Shown in pieces: positions 20,820 through 31,384 of a stretch of 64,000 nt of DNA (positions are counted from its first letter, which is position 1; each line of letters starts with the position of its first letter). The notes beneath the pieces are model-generated. The model saw only the letters and a list, made by a program, of their open reading frames with translations, searched no databases and was not told the DNA's origin. The stretch lies in NCBI GenBank assembly GCA_964036045.1, contig OZ038387.1, positions 21,823,637 to 21,887,636 of the forward strand, written 5' to 3'. This DNA is from Eutreptiella sp. 'Long Island Sound 2002' (lineage: Eukaryota; Euglenozoa; Euglenophyceae; Eutreptiales; Eutreptiaceae). Made by a program: the position numbers and the translations under genes.

Positions 20820-21143
20820 TGTGATTTGCCTCAATTTGCATTCTCAGTCTCCATTTTATTTCGCTCATTGAACCGCCTGCCTTACGCGGTGGGGCATGCG
20901 CGCGCATATACACGCTGTCATGTTGCGTCTTGATTTTTTGGTTGTGTCGATTTTGAGTATTGGTTACATTGATTAACAGGTGGAATGAGAGAACGAAATT
21001 GGTTATCTGTTGCATACGATTTCAGTTGCTTACATAGCTGGAGAATTTGTGTTTGTCACAGAGCACGCTTTCTACTGATTTCACGTGTTTCAGAATCGTA
21101 CCTGATGAGTTCTCTTCCGTGATTTGCCTGTTGCTTTGCTTAT
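20803..21143 (+). repeat. PLE pseudo-LTR, copy 2
   Basis: Second 341-bp direct repeat, which ends at the insertion junction (GCTTAT|ATGTACACATGG). Confidence 0.88.
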
Positions 21144-23925
21144 ATGTACACATGGGGTTAAGACTGGACTGGGGTAAGGGCATCACAGGACAATAGACAC
21201 TTAATCCCAACTCGTATCCCAATCCCAGGTCCGACCCTCTCAGTGGCTGCTGGGGGCGGGGGCTCAAACACAACCCATGCCCTGCTCAGTCCGGACCCTG
21301 AAACCCTGCCCATAGGGGGGCTGTTCCGCCCAGCCACAGGCGAGTTCCTGGGAACCAAGGGACTCCGAGGCCAACCGACAGTGGCTTTCCATGCTCAGCA
21401 GGTCCCAACTTCCCTCTGAGCCAGAGATATGGCCCCGCCAGGATCCCCTAGGAGTTGGTAGCTGAAAATGGGCTGTTTCAGTCCAAACTGACATTAGCTC
21501 AAAAATCTCCAAAATTGACCCCTTCGTCTGGACCTGCCAGAGGTAGGGACGAGGCAACTGACCCTATGCCCTTTGAGTACGAACTCCCTGAAACCCCCAC
21601 CCAACCTGGTTCCCTCTGAGGTTCCGGCATCAGGGCACCACGGGTTCGTCAAGTGGGGTCATGATGCCAAAATCACCAAATTTGGCGTCATCCCCAGGCG
21701 TGGCTCGCCCGGCCAGGGCGAGGCCAATGGCTCACAGGATAGGAGGCAGGACCTTGGACTTGCATCTGAGTGTACAACCTGATATTAGGTCCGGGCTCCA
21801 TGTGGGCATAGAGATATGGGGCCGCCAATTGACCACACGGGGGGGTGAAATTGGGGTCCCAAAAGGGGGTCATTTTGGCGCCTCGAAATGAGCCAAAATT
21901 CGGGGGTGCTCCCAATAGTATATCTCCACGCCGGCTTGGAGATCGGATCCGCCATTCCATACATGATCGACCAGGAGTCCAACGAAGACTCCCATGCCCT
22001 TGGCTCTCAAAGATCTTCATGCCACCGGGCGTGGTGACAATCCCAATTGGGTCCACAAATGCCAAAATGGCAAAATTGTCCACACTCACTTTGGGCTAGC
22101 ACCTTGACGAAGGTTGCCCCGCCTCGCCCACGTGGTGTGCGAGCCATGGGGACCAATGTCCACATCACCCATGTCATATATGGTCCATTGGTCCATGCGT
22201 CCGGCGTGCGACGGGGGCTGAACATGGTGCACGGCGGGCAGAAAATGTGGAAAATTGCTCGAAATGGCCGAAAATGCGCACACTCATGGTTGGGGAAAAT
22301 GAGGCACATGCCCAACTTGGACCGGAGTGTGCCATAGGATTGGTATCAAGTCATATGTGTCCAACATATCTTTTGGGCGTCGCCCAACCCCTCCGGTTTT
22401 GGGAATGGCAGGGTCGCCAAGTGAGCCCATGATTTGGGATAGTCCCAAATCACCAACGTGGCGGCCACGGTATGCCAAGTCCAAGAGGAGTTATTCGCCG
22501 GGTTCAAGATATGTTGGGCACCGAAGTATGCACCCTCATATCATACTTGGGTCATGATGTCAATTGAGTGCAACGTTGAGATACACGGTCGCCACTTGAC
22601 AACATGACGGGCAAAAAACAGCAATATTGGCGAAAAAACACCCAAAAGTGCCTTGAAAGGCGCACAAATATATTATAATATCTTCGGCTTGGATTGAGTA
22701 ATCGACCAACCCTTCTGAACACAATGACTTGACACCAATGACCTTCGATTCCACCCATGTGCTGCAGTTGGGGCGCTTTGGAAGGTCGCGCGCGCTGCCT
22801 CCCAAGTGGGCACATGCAAAAATGGAATATTGCAAAAAAACACACCTTGCTCGCAACGCATCGCTTCGGGAGCGCTCCACAAGCGTCCCTTCACGAAGGT
22901 TAGGCTTGCGAGTGTTGGTTGGGAGTACAATGAAGGGCCTCGTGCGATATGGGGTCCAGTGGCGGGTTAGTCTTGGAATGGTGCACCCGCCAAATGGGCA
23001 CGCAATATGACACCAAATATGGCATACAACCCTACCCACGCCTTCTACACCCAACCTAGTGGCCTAGAATCACAGTATGCCTATATTCTAATGTAACCTT
23101 GGTCCCTTAACACGCATGCAAGTGCTTTGGTCGAAAATCGACCTCCTTTCGGAAAGCCGAATTTTAGCATGCACGCAAAATACATTGCCAATATGTATAT
23201 GGAGATCATATATGCACTATCCGGGGAAGACAAGTGATATGCCCCGGATGTAGAGGCAAGCAAGGGTGGGGCAAATGCCAACTCAACATACTTCTACAAG
23301 TACTTGGACGCCAAGTACGTGAAAAAGTGCACTTCTTGGAGAACACTCAAAATAAATAACCCTATGGGCCTTTTGAGTTGGGATCCTTTGGCCTCATCCT
23401 ATGACTATGGGGGCAAAACCTCATACACAGTGCCTATGAGGCACGTTAGTTCGTCCTTGGGCGCTTGAACGCTCGTAACCCTTGTTATTCCACTTGGGGG
23501 TTCAAAGCGCCTTCGGTCGCCCAGATTTGCTGGGAAAAATCTGGGACGCGATCCGTTATATCAAGGAAAAAATTGCGGATCACTCGAAGACTGTTTCAGT
23601 CTTAACTTCAAGAGAAATCGTATTACAGAATAATCTAATGCAGTCCACAGAACTGGCGACGACAGGCGGCGCGACTGCGGCAATTTCACGACAATTGGAA
23701 ATCGCGGTAGAAATCGGGTATTTCACCGATTTCCGACCGAAAATCGCCTAAGACAATAAAGTTATGGTAAATCCACATTGATTCAATGGTTAAGGATCGG
23801 ATTTCGGATCCCGCGGATTAGAGAACAGGGATGTCCCGCTGACAGCCGGTGTCAACGGCTTCCGCACGGGTGTGACGGCTCACAGGCCTCCGGGCCATGG
23901 GCCATAGGTTCTGGGTACCGCTTCA

Positions 23926-23936
23926 CCCCCCTCCTT
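23926..23936 (-). promoter_or_regulatory. Polypurine tract of element A
   Basis: On the minus strand AAGGAGGGGGG lies directly before the TGAAGCGG start of the 3' LTR. This is the expected site and composition of the primer for plus-strand DNA synthesis. Confidence 0.85.
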
Positions 23937-25403
23937 AGAGCAAACCCTGGGGCGGGCTCGATAATACCCAAGCATGGCAGCGGGTACCCAGGACCATCCC
24001 CTGAAGGGGGGGGGTGTCACATCCTCACTTCAGGCTGATTCGCAGGTTAGGCTGCCCAAATCCCACAGTAAGACAGGTACGGTGCTGTAGCTGTTAGTAA
24101 CTGCAAGTATAGTATCAAGTACCAAGTCCCGGGTCCTGGCGGCGATTGTTCGGCATCCAAAGGACCCGTTACCCCATACCAGGCGCACCGGGTGCCGGCT
24201 GCTACGGTCACTACCACAGTGGCAGTGGCATACACGGCCAACATAGGCGTCACACGACGACCGAGGTGGTCCCACAGGTCGAAAGCGACCACAAAGATCC
24301 ATCAGGCTACCCCAAGCTTCCCAAGGCCGCAGGCTGGGGGAGAGTCCCCACGGGTCCTTCCTCGGGCGCACCATGTCCATATCCACGACGCGAGTCCAGA
24401 GTGGTACAGCCGAACAAGCTCCTCCTTAAGGGATCGGGCATCAAGGCCGTCTTTTCCCTCGCCCTATTACCACGAAGGCCATACATGAGGGAGTCCCCAT
24501 GCAGTGTGCGCGGAGGCGTCGACTCCTCAAACCACCAGTTTCCCAGGCAGACTGACCGAGGTCAGGACACCGGAGGCCGCCACCCGACTGCAAGTGCGTC
24601 TGCGAGTCGGTAGGCTCACACTGGGACGGACAGTGGCGGACCGCTGGGAGTGTAGTCAGGCAACTGGGCTTCCCGCCTGGCGCCATCAGGATCTCAGCAC
24701 ATCACAGCCACTAGGGCACACGGTATCACGGGCACTCAAACAGAAGATTCTGTACTCAGGTACTGGTCCAGGCTGGACCTTACGTAAAGCATGTAAACGG
24801 CGACTCAAGGCGCCATTGTATTCCGATTCGCAACCTCCCGGGGGGGAAAAACAGTCAACTGACTGACTACACTGAACATACAGATGCACATATCCTGGGG
24901 GGCCAGAAAGATAAGCAATAAGCGGGGTAATAGGCGTGTAAACACACTCTGGACAGAGCGCCAAACCACGCCCCGGTTAGGATAAGGCATATGCAGGAGG
25001 GTGGACAGGAAAACGCCTGAGTTCAGGCCATATATAGTCTGCAGACACACGTCGACTGGTCTGGACCCCGCAAGTGCCATGGGACCAGACCACACACCCA
25101 AAGAAAATCGCAATGCCGATGACAGCGGTATCCGTTGCGCAACGTCGTATGGGCTTCAAGGCCCTAAGAGCTCAGAAGGTATGAAGGTCAGTCGCCCTGC
25201 CTGGTTTCCCAAGGATTCAGCAGGCGGAGAGTGACGAATAGAAGTAGAGGAGAGGTGCCATCCTCCTCGGGATTCAGCAGGGGGGGGTATATGGCCACTC
25301 TGATAGCAGGTCACCGGAAGATGTAAGAGAGCAAGCAAGTGAGGGATGATCCGTCGACCACACAAGCGCTCAAACTGCATCAGGGGAGAGCTCAGGGCGA
25401 TAA
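23937..25403 (-). other. 3' untranslated region of element A
   Basis: About 1.5 kb between the pol stop and the polypurine tract. Frames are short and no envelope-like or other protein is recognised. Confidence 0.6.
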
Positions 25404-28400
25404 TCAGGCGCCCCCGGCTGCAATCGCCCGGGTGAGTGCTGCCAAGTCCGAGACGTGGATCTTGGTCCTGTGCCTGCGGATGTAGTCCATGAACGGGGTA
25501 TTGATCCGCGACACGAACGAGGAGACGGGTTCCCAGGTGTCGTGGGACGGCCCATAGCCTCGCCAACGAACCTTGAACTCCAGGCCTCCGGGTGCCGAGG
25601 CGTTCGGACGCTGAGCCAGGATCTTCTCGACTGTATAGTCGTCCTGCTCAGCATAATCGTCGTCCGAATCAGCCTCATGTGCGGCGTACTTCAGGGACAC
25701 ATGTTGGCCACGGAGGTCGGGTTCCCGCACACGGAGTTGACTCTCGTGGCGCTCCCGGAACTGTCCGTGACCCACCTTGATGCGGTAGGTGTCCTCACCA
25801 ATCCTGCGGACCACCTCTCCGGGTGTGAACCAGGTTTTGGTACGGTGGGTGCCCATAGGGCGGGGTCTGATCACCCACACCGGGTCTCCCAACCTGAACT
25901 TCTGCGCTGTTGAGCTCGGAGCGGACTTCTGACGCTCAGCATGCTCCTTCTCGAGTTTCTGGCGGATGTCTCGCGCCGTTTGCTCTTGCCGCGCGAAGAA
26001 TTCCTTGGCGTCCATAGCCATACCATCACCAGACAAGGGAAGTCCCCGACCCAGGGGGTCCCTGCCGAACAGAATCTGGTGAGGGGACAGACCACCCGGA
26101 GTGGGGGTGTCATGATGGGCCTTCAGAGCGGGCCACATCCCCTCAAACCAGTTCCGACGTGGATTGGTGATGTGAATCTTGCGCAGCTTCTCGAACAGCT
26201 GCCGTCCAGCCATGTCAGCCCGGCCGTTAGACCGGCTGAGATAGGCAACGCTCTTGGCATGACGTATTCCCATGAGGGAACACATGGCCTTGAACCAGCC
26301 ACTAGTAAGCAACCCCTTTTTGCGTGCCGGAACGGCTACTACGTAGCCACTGTGGCGATCCACACAAAGAACCACACAGTCAAAGGTCTCCTTGCCTATG
26401 TGCACTTCGGGCATGGAGAAGACGTCCATGGCCACGCTCTCCATGGGCTGGTCAGGAACCGGGGTCCATTGGGCTTCCCCGTTGACGTTCCGGTTAGCGG
26501 GATTGCAGGCCTGGCAGACCGAGCAACCCTTCCTGACCTTCTTGATGGCGGTGTAGAGACCGATCTGGTCGATCTCGAACCGGCGCTGCATGTCAAGGGC
26601 TTGCTTCTTGACCCCTGGGTGCAGCATGTGGTGGTGCCAAGCTTCACATAGCTCGAGCACTCGGGACTCTGGTACTAGCAGCTTACCGTTCCGGTAGAGC
26701 TTGCCATCTTCCTCAGTCAGCCCCTTTCGCCACTTCTGCCCGTCATCAGGGTCGGTCACAGCCCTATACTCGGCCGCAAAGGCCTCAGACTTGGCGTAGT
26801 CGTCGGTCCAATTGTCCTGGAGGCAAGACTCAGGGAAGAGGTGCTTGTCGGACTCAGCTCCATCAGGGGCGAGTACTCTGACCGCTCTGCCCATCCTCGT
26901 TCCGAGGGGGGCATCCGCAGCCATGACGACGAAGCATTTAACACCCTCCTCGTCCATCTGGCGCTCCATCTCAATGATCCTTTTGGCCTCAGCGGTCTCA
27001 GCCTCATCGCCATGGGCAGATACGTCTGTCATGCCCTTGCTGGCAGGATAGGCCCACCTACTCAGACAGTCCGCCACGGTGTTGTCCTTACCAGGAACAT
27101 ACACAACCGTGAGGTCGAACTTGGCCAAGGTCTCATGCCATCTTGCCCGTCGGGAGGCGGGACCAGAGGGGGTGTCCACGTGCTCTTTGTGCCACGACTG
27201 CAGACTCTGATGGTCGGTGCAGACGGTGACAGGATGGAGGGCTATGTACCCAGCCCATTTCCTGAGAGCCATGACGATGGCATACGCCTCCTTTTCTCGG
27301 GGCGTCCACGTCCCTCTCTGGCCTTCCGCCAGGACTCGGCTCCAGAAGGCCACGGGCACGTGCCTCCAATCATCAAGCATTTGTTCCAACACAGCGCCAA
27401 CGGCGTGGTCGGAAGCGTCGGTGCGCAGGACGAACCCTCGGTCGGAATCCACGAGGTGCAGTACCACTGCGGATAGCAGCGCCTGCTTCATCCCCTCAAA
27501 GGCACGGTCGGAATCAGCATCCCAGACCAGAGCCTTCCTGGACCCCTTCTTGGTCTCCTCTCGGTTGCCCTCAAGCATGGTCGTCATGGGGGCTGCATAC
27601 TCGGCATACGTTTTGATATACCCCGAGTAGTAGTTGCAGAACCCCAGATACGCCCGTAGCTCAGAGACCGTTTTGGGCTTTTCCCAGTGCTCGATCGCAG
27701 CCACCTTGCCAGGTATGGGCTTTCGCTGCCCGTTCCCGACTGCGTGGCCAGCGAAGACCACCTCGCTTACCGCAATGGTGGCCTTGTCACTGCTGCCCGT
27801 GAGTTTGTGCCGAACCAGAAGGTCCAGCACTCGAGTGACGTCCCTCTCATGTGCCTCCAGGAGCTCCTCGTAGCTCATACTGGGGTCCCCGGACGCGATG
27901 ATCACGTCGTCCACGAAGGGGTCCGCACAGTCACGCACCGGCTCAAGCAGGTTCTCCAGCATCCGCTGAAAAGCTGCATTGCCGTTGGTAACGCCCATGG
28001 GCATCACCTTCCACTGGAGAGGTCCAAGTAGGGTGCTCATGGCTGTGCAGGCACGGGACTCCTCGGCGAGAGGCATCTGATGATAACCATGTTTCAGGTC
28101 AATCACCGTGAAGATCCTCCGCCGGTGTTGTTTTTGCAGCATGTCCTCAATGAGGGGCAGCGTATAGCTGTCGTGCTGCGTTTGGGCGTTTAGGTCGCGG
28201 TAGTCGACCACAAGCCGCCACTCACCGGCCACCTTCTTGGGGACGACGAAGCCCGGAGAGGCCCACTCGGAGTGGCACGGCTCGAGCCAGCCTCTCTCGA
28301 TGAAGTCACGGAGGATCTTCTCCATGGCCTCCTTCCTCTCGCTCCTCAGGGCAAACTCCCGGTGCCGATACACACGGGGGTCCTGCTTCAGTCGTATCTT

Positions 28401-29267
28401 GGCCTCGCCATACGGTTCACGCACCGGTGGGGGAAACACAGGTTTTCCGCTGAAGAAGGTATCACCATACTTCTGCTTCAGCCTGGCCCTCAATGCCTGG
28501 ATCTTGGGGCAATCATCGGACTCCGCCTTGGCCTTTACGGGCACCTGGACCACTGAACTTACTTGAGGGGTAGCGACCCCGCTTGGTTTCGGCTCAGGCG
28601 GTCTTCCCAGGTGGCCCAAAGGGCCATCTCTGGTCTTGCCTCGGAATAGATTGCCGTAGGTGGGTGGGTTACCGTCGATTGGCTCATCCTGGCTGGACAG
28701 GTGGTCCAGTACCCTCCTCACGAAGGTATCTCCATCATAGGAACCAGAGACGATGGCGTTCACTTCCCACCATGCTTTGTCCTGGCCCTTGCCCTCACGC
28801 TGGCTTCCCCAGACGTGAAAGGGCTGATCCATAGACCCCTGAACCAGATCCACCTCCTCTTCAGTGAGGGGGTCTTCCGATTCTCCGATGTCAACAGGGG
28901 AAACCGCAAAGCATTGCCGCCAGGGCTCTGCTATGATGCGGTTGACACACACGAAATCCGTGGCATCGGCCTGATCAAGGCCCCCATCCACATAGTGGAA
29001 TTCCGTTGGCCATCTCTGGGGTGGCATGGGCTGTCCCTTAGCGTCCTGATAGACACTCTCTCCAGCCGGTAGGACGACCTTGTTTAAGGTCATGTTGGTC
29101 AATGAGACCACCCAATGTCGGGTACTTTCCTCCTCGGTGCATCCCATAGGAACAACCAGCACTGCCTTGGACGGTCCTTGCGTATCTTCGCTACCGCCCT
29201 TGGAATGTCCCTTCGGGGGCAATGGATCCACATCAAGCCCTGATGCGGACCCCAGTGCTTCTTCCAC
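25404..29267 (-). CDS. pol: Element A Pol: RT, RNase H, integrase, chromodomain
   Basis: About 1,287 codons, in a frame that overlaps the protease frame by 169 bases in the -1 relation. The left edge is a GTG, so entry by frameshift is likely. RT (about residues 290-500) has WRLVVDYRDLNAQ, VIDLKHGYHQMPL and FVDD (27,905-27,916). RNase H has RTDASDHAVGAVLEQ, EKEAYAIVMALRKW and TDHQSLQSW. Integrase has an HHCC finger (HHMLHPG...CSVCQAC), then DVFSMP and ILFGRDPLGRG. A chromodomain lies at about residues 1,205-1,260 (YTVEKIL, EFKVRWRGYGPSHDTWEP). The integrase core seems shortened: the SDxGxxF segment with the second catalytic Asp is missing, and the usual Glu is Asp (GRADMAGRQL). Integration activity is therefore doubtful. 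Confidence 0.9.
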   Translation of the reverse strand: MEEALGSASGLDVDPLPPKGHSKGGSEDTQGPSKAVLVVPMGCTEEESTRHWVVSLTNMTLNKVVLPAGESVYQDAKGQPMPPQRWPTEFHYVDGGLDQADATDFVCVNRIIAEPWRQCFAVSPVDIGESEDPLTEEEVDLVQGSMDQPFHVWGSQREGKGQDKAWWEVNAIVSGSYDGDTFVRRVLDHLSSQDEPIDGNPPTYGNLFRGKTRDGPLGHLGRPPEPKPSGVATPQVSSVVQVPVKAKAESDDCPKIQALRARLKQKYGDTFFSGKPVFPPPVREPYGEAKIRLKQDPRVYRHREFALRSERKEAMEKILRDFIERGWLEPCHSEWASPGFVVPKKVAGEWRLVVDYRDLNAQTQHDSYTLPLIEDMLQKQHRRRIFTVIDLKHGYHQMPLAEESRACTAMSTLLGPLQWKVMPMGVTNGNAAFQRMLENLLEPVRDCADPFVDDVIIASGDPSMSYEELLEAHERDVTRVLDLLVRHKLTGSSDKATIAVSEVVFAGHAVGNGQRKPIPGKVAAIEHWEKPKTVSELRAYLGFCNYYSGYIKTYAEYAAPMTTMLEGNREETKKGSRKALVWDADSDRAFEGMKQALLSAVVLHLVDSDRGFVLRTDASDHAVGAVLEQMLDDWRHVPVAFWSRVLAEGQRGTWTPREKEAYAIVMALRKWAGYIALHPVTVCTDHQSLQSWHKEHVDTPSGPASRRARWHETLAKFDLTVVYVPGKDNTVADCLSRWAYPASKGMTDVSAHGDEAETAEAKRIIEMERQMDEEGVKCFVVMAADAPLGTRMGRAVRVLAPDGAESDKHLFPESCLQDNWTDDYAKSEAFAAEYRAVTDPDDGQKWRKGLTEEDGKLYRNGKLLVPESRVLELCEAWHHHMLHPGVKKQALDMQRRFEIDQIGLYTAIKKVRKGCSVCQACNPANRNVNGEAQWTPVPDQPMESVAMDVFSMPEVHIGKETFDCVVLCVDRHSGYVVAVPARKKGLLTSGWFKAMCSLMGIRHAKSVAYLSRSNGRADMAGRQLFEKLRKIHITNPRRNWFEGMWPALKAHHDTPTPGGLSPHQILFGRDPLGRGLPLSGDGMAMDAKEFFARQEQTARDIRQKLEKEHAERQKSAPSSTAQKFRLGDPVWVIRPRPMGTHRTKTWFTPGEVVRRIGEDTYRIKVGHGQFRERHESQLRVREPDLRGQHVSLKYAAHEADSDDDYAEQDDYTVEKILAQRPNASAPGGLEFKVRWRGYGPSHDTWEPVSSFVSRINTPFMDYIRRHRTKIHVSDLAALTRAIAAGGA

Positions 29268-30241
29268 GCGGAGTCCTGTGCGCTCCAGTACTTCTCACAA
29301 ACCCGCAGATGGGCGGAGATTCCTGAAGAGAACGCATCCAGGGCCAGATTCGAAGCTCCCAGGTCCGCGACCACTAGGCTCGCCACTTCCGGCATTACGC
29401 CGTACTCCTGGTTTGCTGGCCCAGTTGGCTCAGTGTCTAGCGCGGCCACTTCGAGTTGATTGCGTTCCTGGTGGATCCATTGGCATTCCACATGGTACTC
29501 AGGTGACGAAAGCCACGACAGCTGGTCGTCCTGGTACAGGGTCATGGAGGCCTGGGCCGGGAGAACGCCGGAGTCCGTCTCGATCATGAAGTCGTACCCA
29601 ACGATCATGTCCCAGTCCATCTCGGCCTCGTAGAAGCAACCTTGCAGGAGAATTTCCTTGCCGAGGTCTGGGCAGCTCAGCTCACGGTGGTTCACGAACT
29701 GCAGCCCAATGGCCGCTTCCTTCGTGCCTCCCACCATGTACTGGCCGTTCGCCACCTTCAGCCTGACAGGTTTCCGACTGTCGGTAAAACACTCTGGCGG
29801 AAGTAGGCCAGCCTTGACCAAGCTGACCTGAGCTCCCGTGTCGACCAACACGTCGAAGACCTTCTCGGCCTCCCCGCATAAGGCACGGACCTTAAGATGC
29901 AACTGCTGCTCACGCCCAACTCGGCGCACGGCGTGCAAGCTCAGGAACTCCGGCCGTTCCAGAAGCTCAACAAGCGACTGGTGCAGGTCGTGGACAATGG
30001 GCTCAGGCCGCCCATCTGCAGCATCCAGCTGCGGTCCGGGTGATCCTCCGATACTCTCGGATAGATCTTGAAGCACATCGAATACATTCTTAGTCGCGAA
30101 GGATGGACGGGTGCAAGGGTTTGTGCTTTCACTTGCCCTCACCCCGCCACCGCGACTGTCGGGTGCCGGACCGGGCCTTCCGCCCGCGGCAGTCCGTTTG
30201 TGCCTACCGACTCCCGATTGGGATGGTGTGGCGCTTCCCAC
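29099..30241 (-). CDS. pro: Element A aspartic protease region
   Basis: 380 codons in the same frame as gag, separated from it only by a TAG at 30,293-30,295. The pepsin-like retroviral active site is FDVLVDTGAQVSL (DTGA at 29,832-29,843). The flap region follows (VANGQYMVGG), then GYDFM, as in Ty3-type proteases that process Gag-Pol. The N-terminal 100 residues are low in complexity and likely a linker. The C-terminal 150 residues lead into the overlap with pol. In other elements a gag-pro stop can be passed by readthrough. Here it could equally be a mutation. Confidence 0.82.
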   Translation of the reverse strand: MGSATPSQSGVGRHKRTAAGGRPGPAPDSRGGGVRASESTNPCTRPSFATKNVFDVLQDLSESIGGSPGPQLDAADGRPEPIVHDLHQSLVELLERPEFLSLHAVRRVGREQQLHLKVRALCGEAEKVFDVLVDTGAQVSLVKAGLLPPECFTDSRKPVRLKVANGQYMVGGTKEAAIGLQFVNHRELSCPDLGKEILLQGCFYEAEMDWDMIVGYDFMIETDSGVLPAQASMTLYQDDQLSWLSSPEYHVECQWIHQERNQLEVAALDTEPTGPANQEYGVMPEVASLVVADLGASNLALDAFSSGISAHLRVCEKYWSAQDSAWKKHWGPHQGLMWIHCPRRDIPRAVAKIRKDRPRQCWLFLWDAPRRKVPDIGWSH

Positions 30242-30292
30242 GACACCATCCTGCGACCACCCTAGCTGGGGCCCTTGGCTGCAGGGGCTTCG

Positions 30293-31384
30293 CTAGGGGG
30301 CGTCGGTTGTGGAAGTAGGGGTAGTCTCCTCCGCATCAACCTCGTTGACACCCTTCTTCTTTCCCCTATTCCTAGGCTTCTTGTCCCTGTCCTTGTTCCG
30401 GTTGTTCTCTTTGTTCTCCTTGTTCTTGTTGTCCGACCTGGGGACCCAGTTCCTCTTGATCTCCTGGATCTCCCTGGCTAACTCGGTCCCCACCGACATC
30501 AGCTTGGAGAGCTCGTCCTTGTGGACCTCCACTTTGGCTTCCCGGATACCCGCGGGTGCACGCTTCTTCGACCCGTGCGCCTTCTTGTAGGCCTCCGTGT
30601 CGGCCTGGTGGGTGGGGCATGTTCGGTGGTCATGGTTGAAGCCTTTCTTCCTCCCATAACACACGAAACAGCCCTGAGGGTGAGCTCGTATGAACTCCCC
30701 AAAGGACAGCGGAGGGTCGCCAATGCGGCGAGGGTCCCTCTTCTCCTTCTTCTTCCAACCCGGCTGCAGGGGCTTCCAGCTTCCCCGGTTGCTCCCCGCG
30801 CCGTTGTGGGCCACGAAGGCACAAACGGCCATCTCGGCGGGCTCATCGTCGTCGTCATGGTCGACGAGAGCTTCATCGCCATCGGCTCCCGCTGGGTCCA
30901 TGGCAGCTTCCCCGCCAAGCCCCTCGCCAACGTAGTTGACGTCGCGGTCGCCGGGCCTCAACCCGCGGGTGTGGTGGAGGTTCCGGTACTCTTTGAGCAC
31001 CTCCTCTCCAACCCACTCCAGGATCTCGTCGCAGCTCTTCCGCGCCGGGATGGCCTGCAGACAGATGGTCTGGCCGCTCACGTCACACTCGTCAAGGCGC
31101 CACATCGCCGTCTTCTCGCGATCGCCTGAGACGGTGATGAGGAGAGCGTTCCGCAGGGAGTGCCGTTTGACATCCCGGGCCACGTTCTTCCTCGTCCAAG
31201 CCACCACGTTCGTATGATACTCTTTTGGGAGCATCATCTTGACCGTGTGGTTGGACTTGGCTCTCTTGGCTTCCTCCTTGGTGACCCCCTTGATCCATGC
31301 TTCCGGCAGCATGGAGAGCAGGCGAGCTTGCTCGTAACCCTCGTTCCAGTCCTCTACGTTGCGGCGGAAGAGGGTGTATTGCCC
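30293..31384 (-). CDS. gag: Element A Gag, C-terminal part with zinc-knuckle-like motif
   Basis: In the same frame as the long upstream Gag frame, from which it is divided by one TGA (31,385-31,387). Reading straight on gives GQYTLFRRNVEDWNEGY, a natural continuation of a Ty3-like capsid, so Gag is split by this stop. The segment MLPEAW...LLITVSGDREKT looks like the capsid C-terminal half. Near the end, CFVCYGRKKGFNHDHRTC is a spaced Cys/His cluster resembling a variant zinc knuckle. It is followed by a Lys/Asn/Glu-rich basic tail suited to RNA binding. It ends at TAG, 30,293. Confidence 0.75.
   Translation of the reverse strand, partial: GQYTLFRRNVEDWNEGYEQARLLSMLPEAWIKGVTKEEAKRAKSNHTVKMMLPKEYHTNVVAWTRKNVARDVKRHSLRNALLITVSGDREKTAMWRLDECDVSGQTICLQAIPARKSCDEILEWVGEEVLKEYRNLHHTRGLRPGDRDVNYVGEGLGGEAAMDPAGADGDEALVDHDDDDEPAEMAVCAFVAHNGAGSNRGSWKPLQPGWKKKEKRDPRRIGDPPLSFGEFIRAHPQGCFVCYGRKKGFNHDHRTCPTHQADTEAYKKAHGSKKRAPAGIREAKVEVHKDELSKLMSVGTELAREIQEIKRNWVPRSDNKNKENKENNRNKDRDKKPRNRGKKKGVNEVDAEETTPTSTTDAP

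Larger units (their letters stand above)
16073..21143 (+). mobile_element. Penelope-like element with N-terminal GIY-YIG endonuclease
   Basis: A 5.07-kb insertion in A's LTR. Its limits are set by comparison with the empty site near 35,215. It has a telomere-like run at its 5' junction, two 341-bp direct repeats (16,097-16,437 and 20,803-21,143) like the pseudo-LTRs of PLEs, and four plus-strand frames: a CCHC protein, an unknown or methyltransferase-fold-like protein, a GIY-YIG endonuclease part and a PLE-type reverse transcriptase. Endonuclease placed before RT matches the permuted Naiad/Chlamys type of PLE rather than canonical Penelope, where GIY-YIG is C-terminal. The target overlap is at most about 3 bp (ATA). 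Confidence 0.85.
15891..23925 (-). repeat. 3' LTR of element A, split by the Penelope-like element
   Basis: LTR sequence is 15,891 to about 16,072 plus 21,144-23,925. It aligns throughout with the intact LTR at 35,037-37,953. No gene is seen in it. Short frames in both copies are disrupted differently. Confidence 0.9.
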
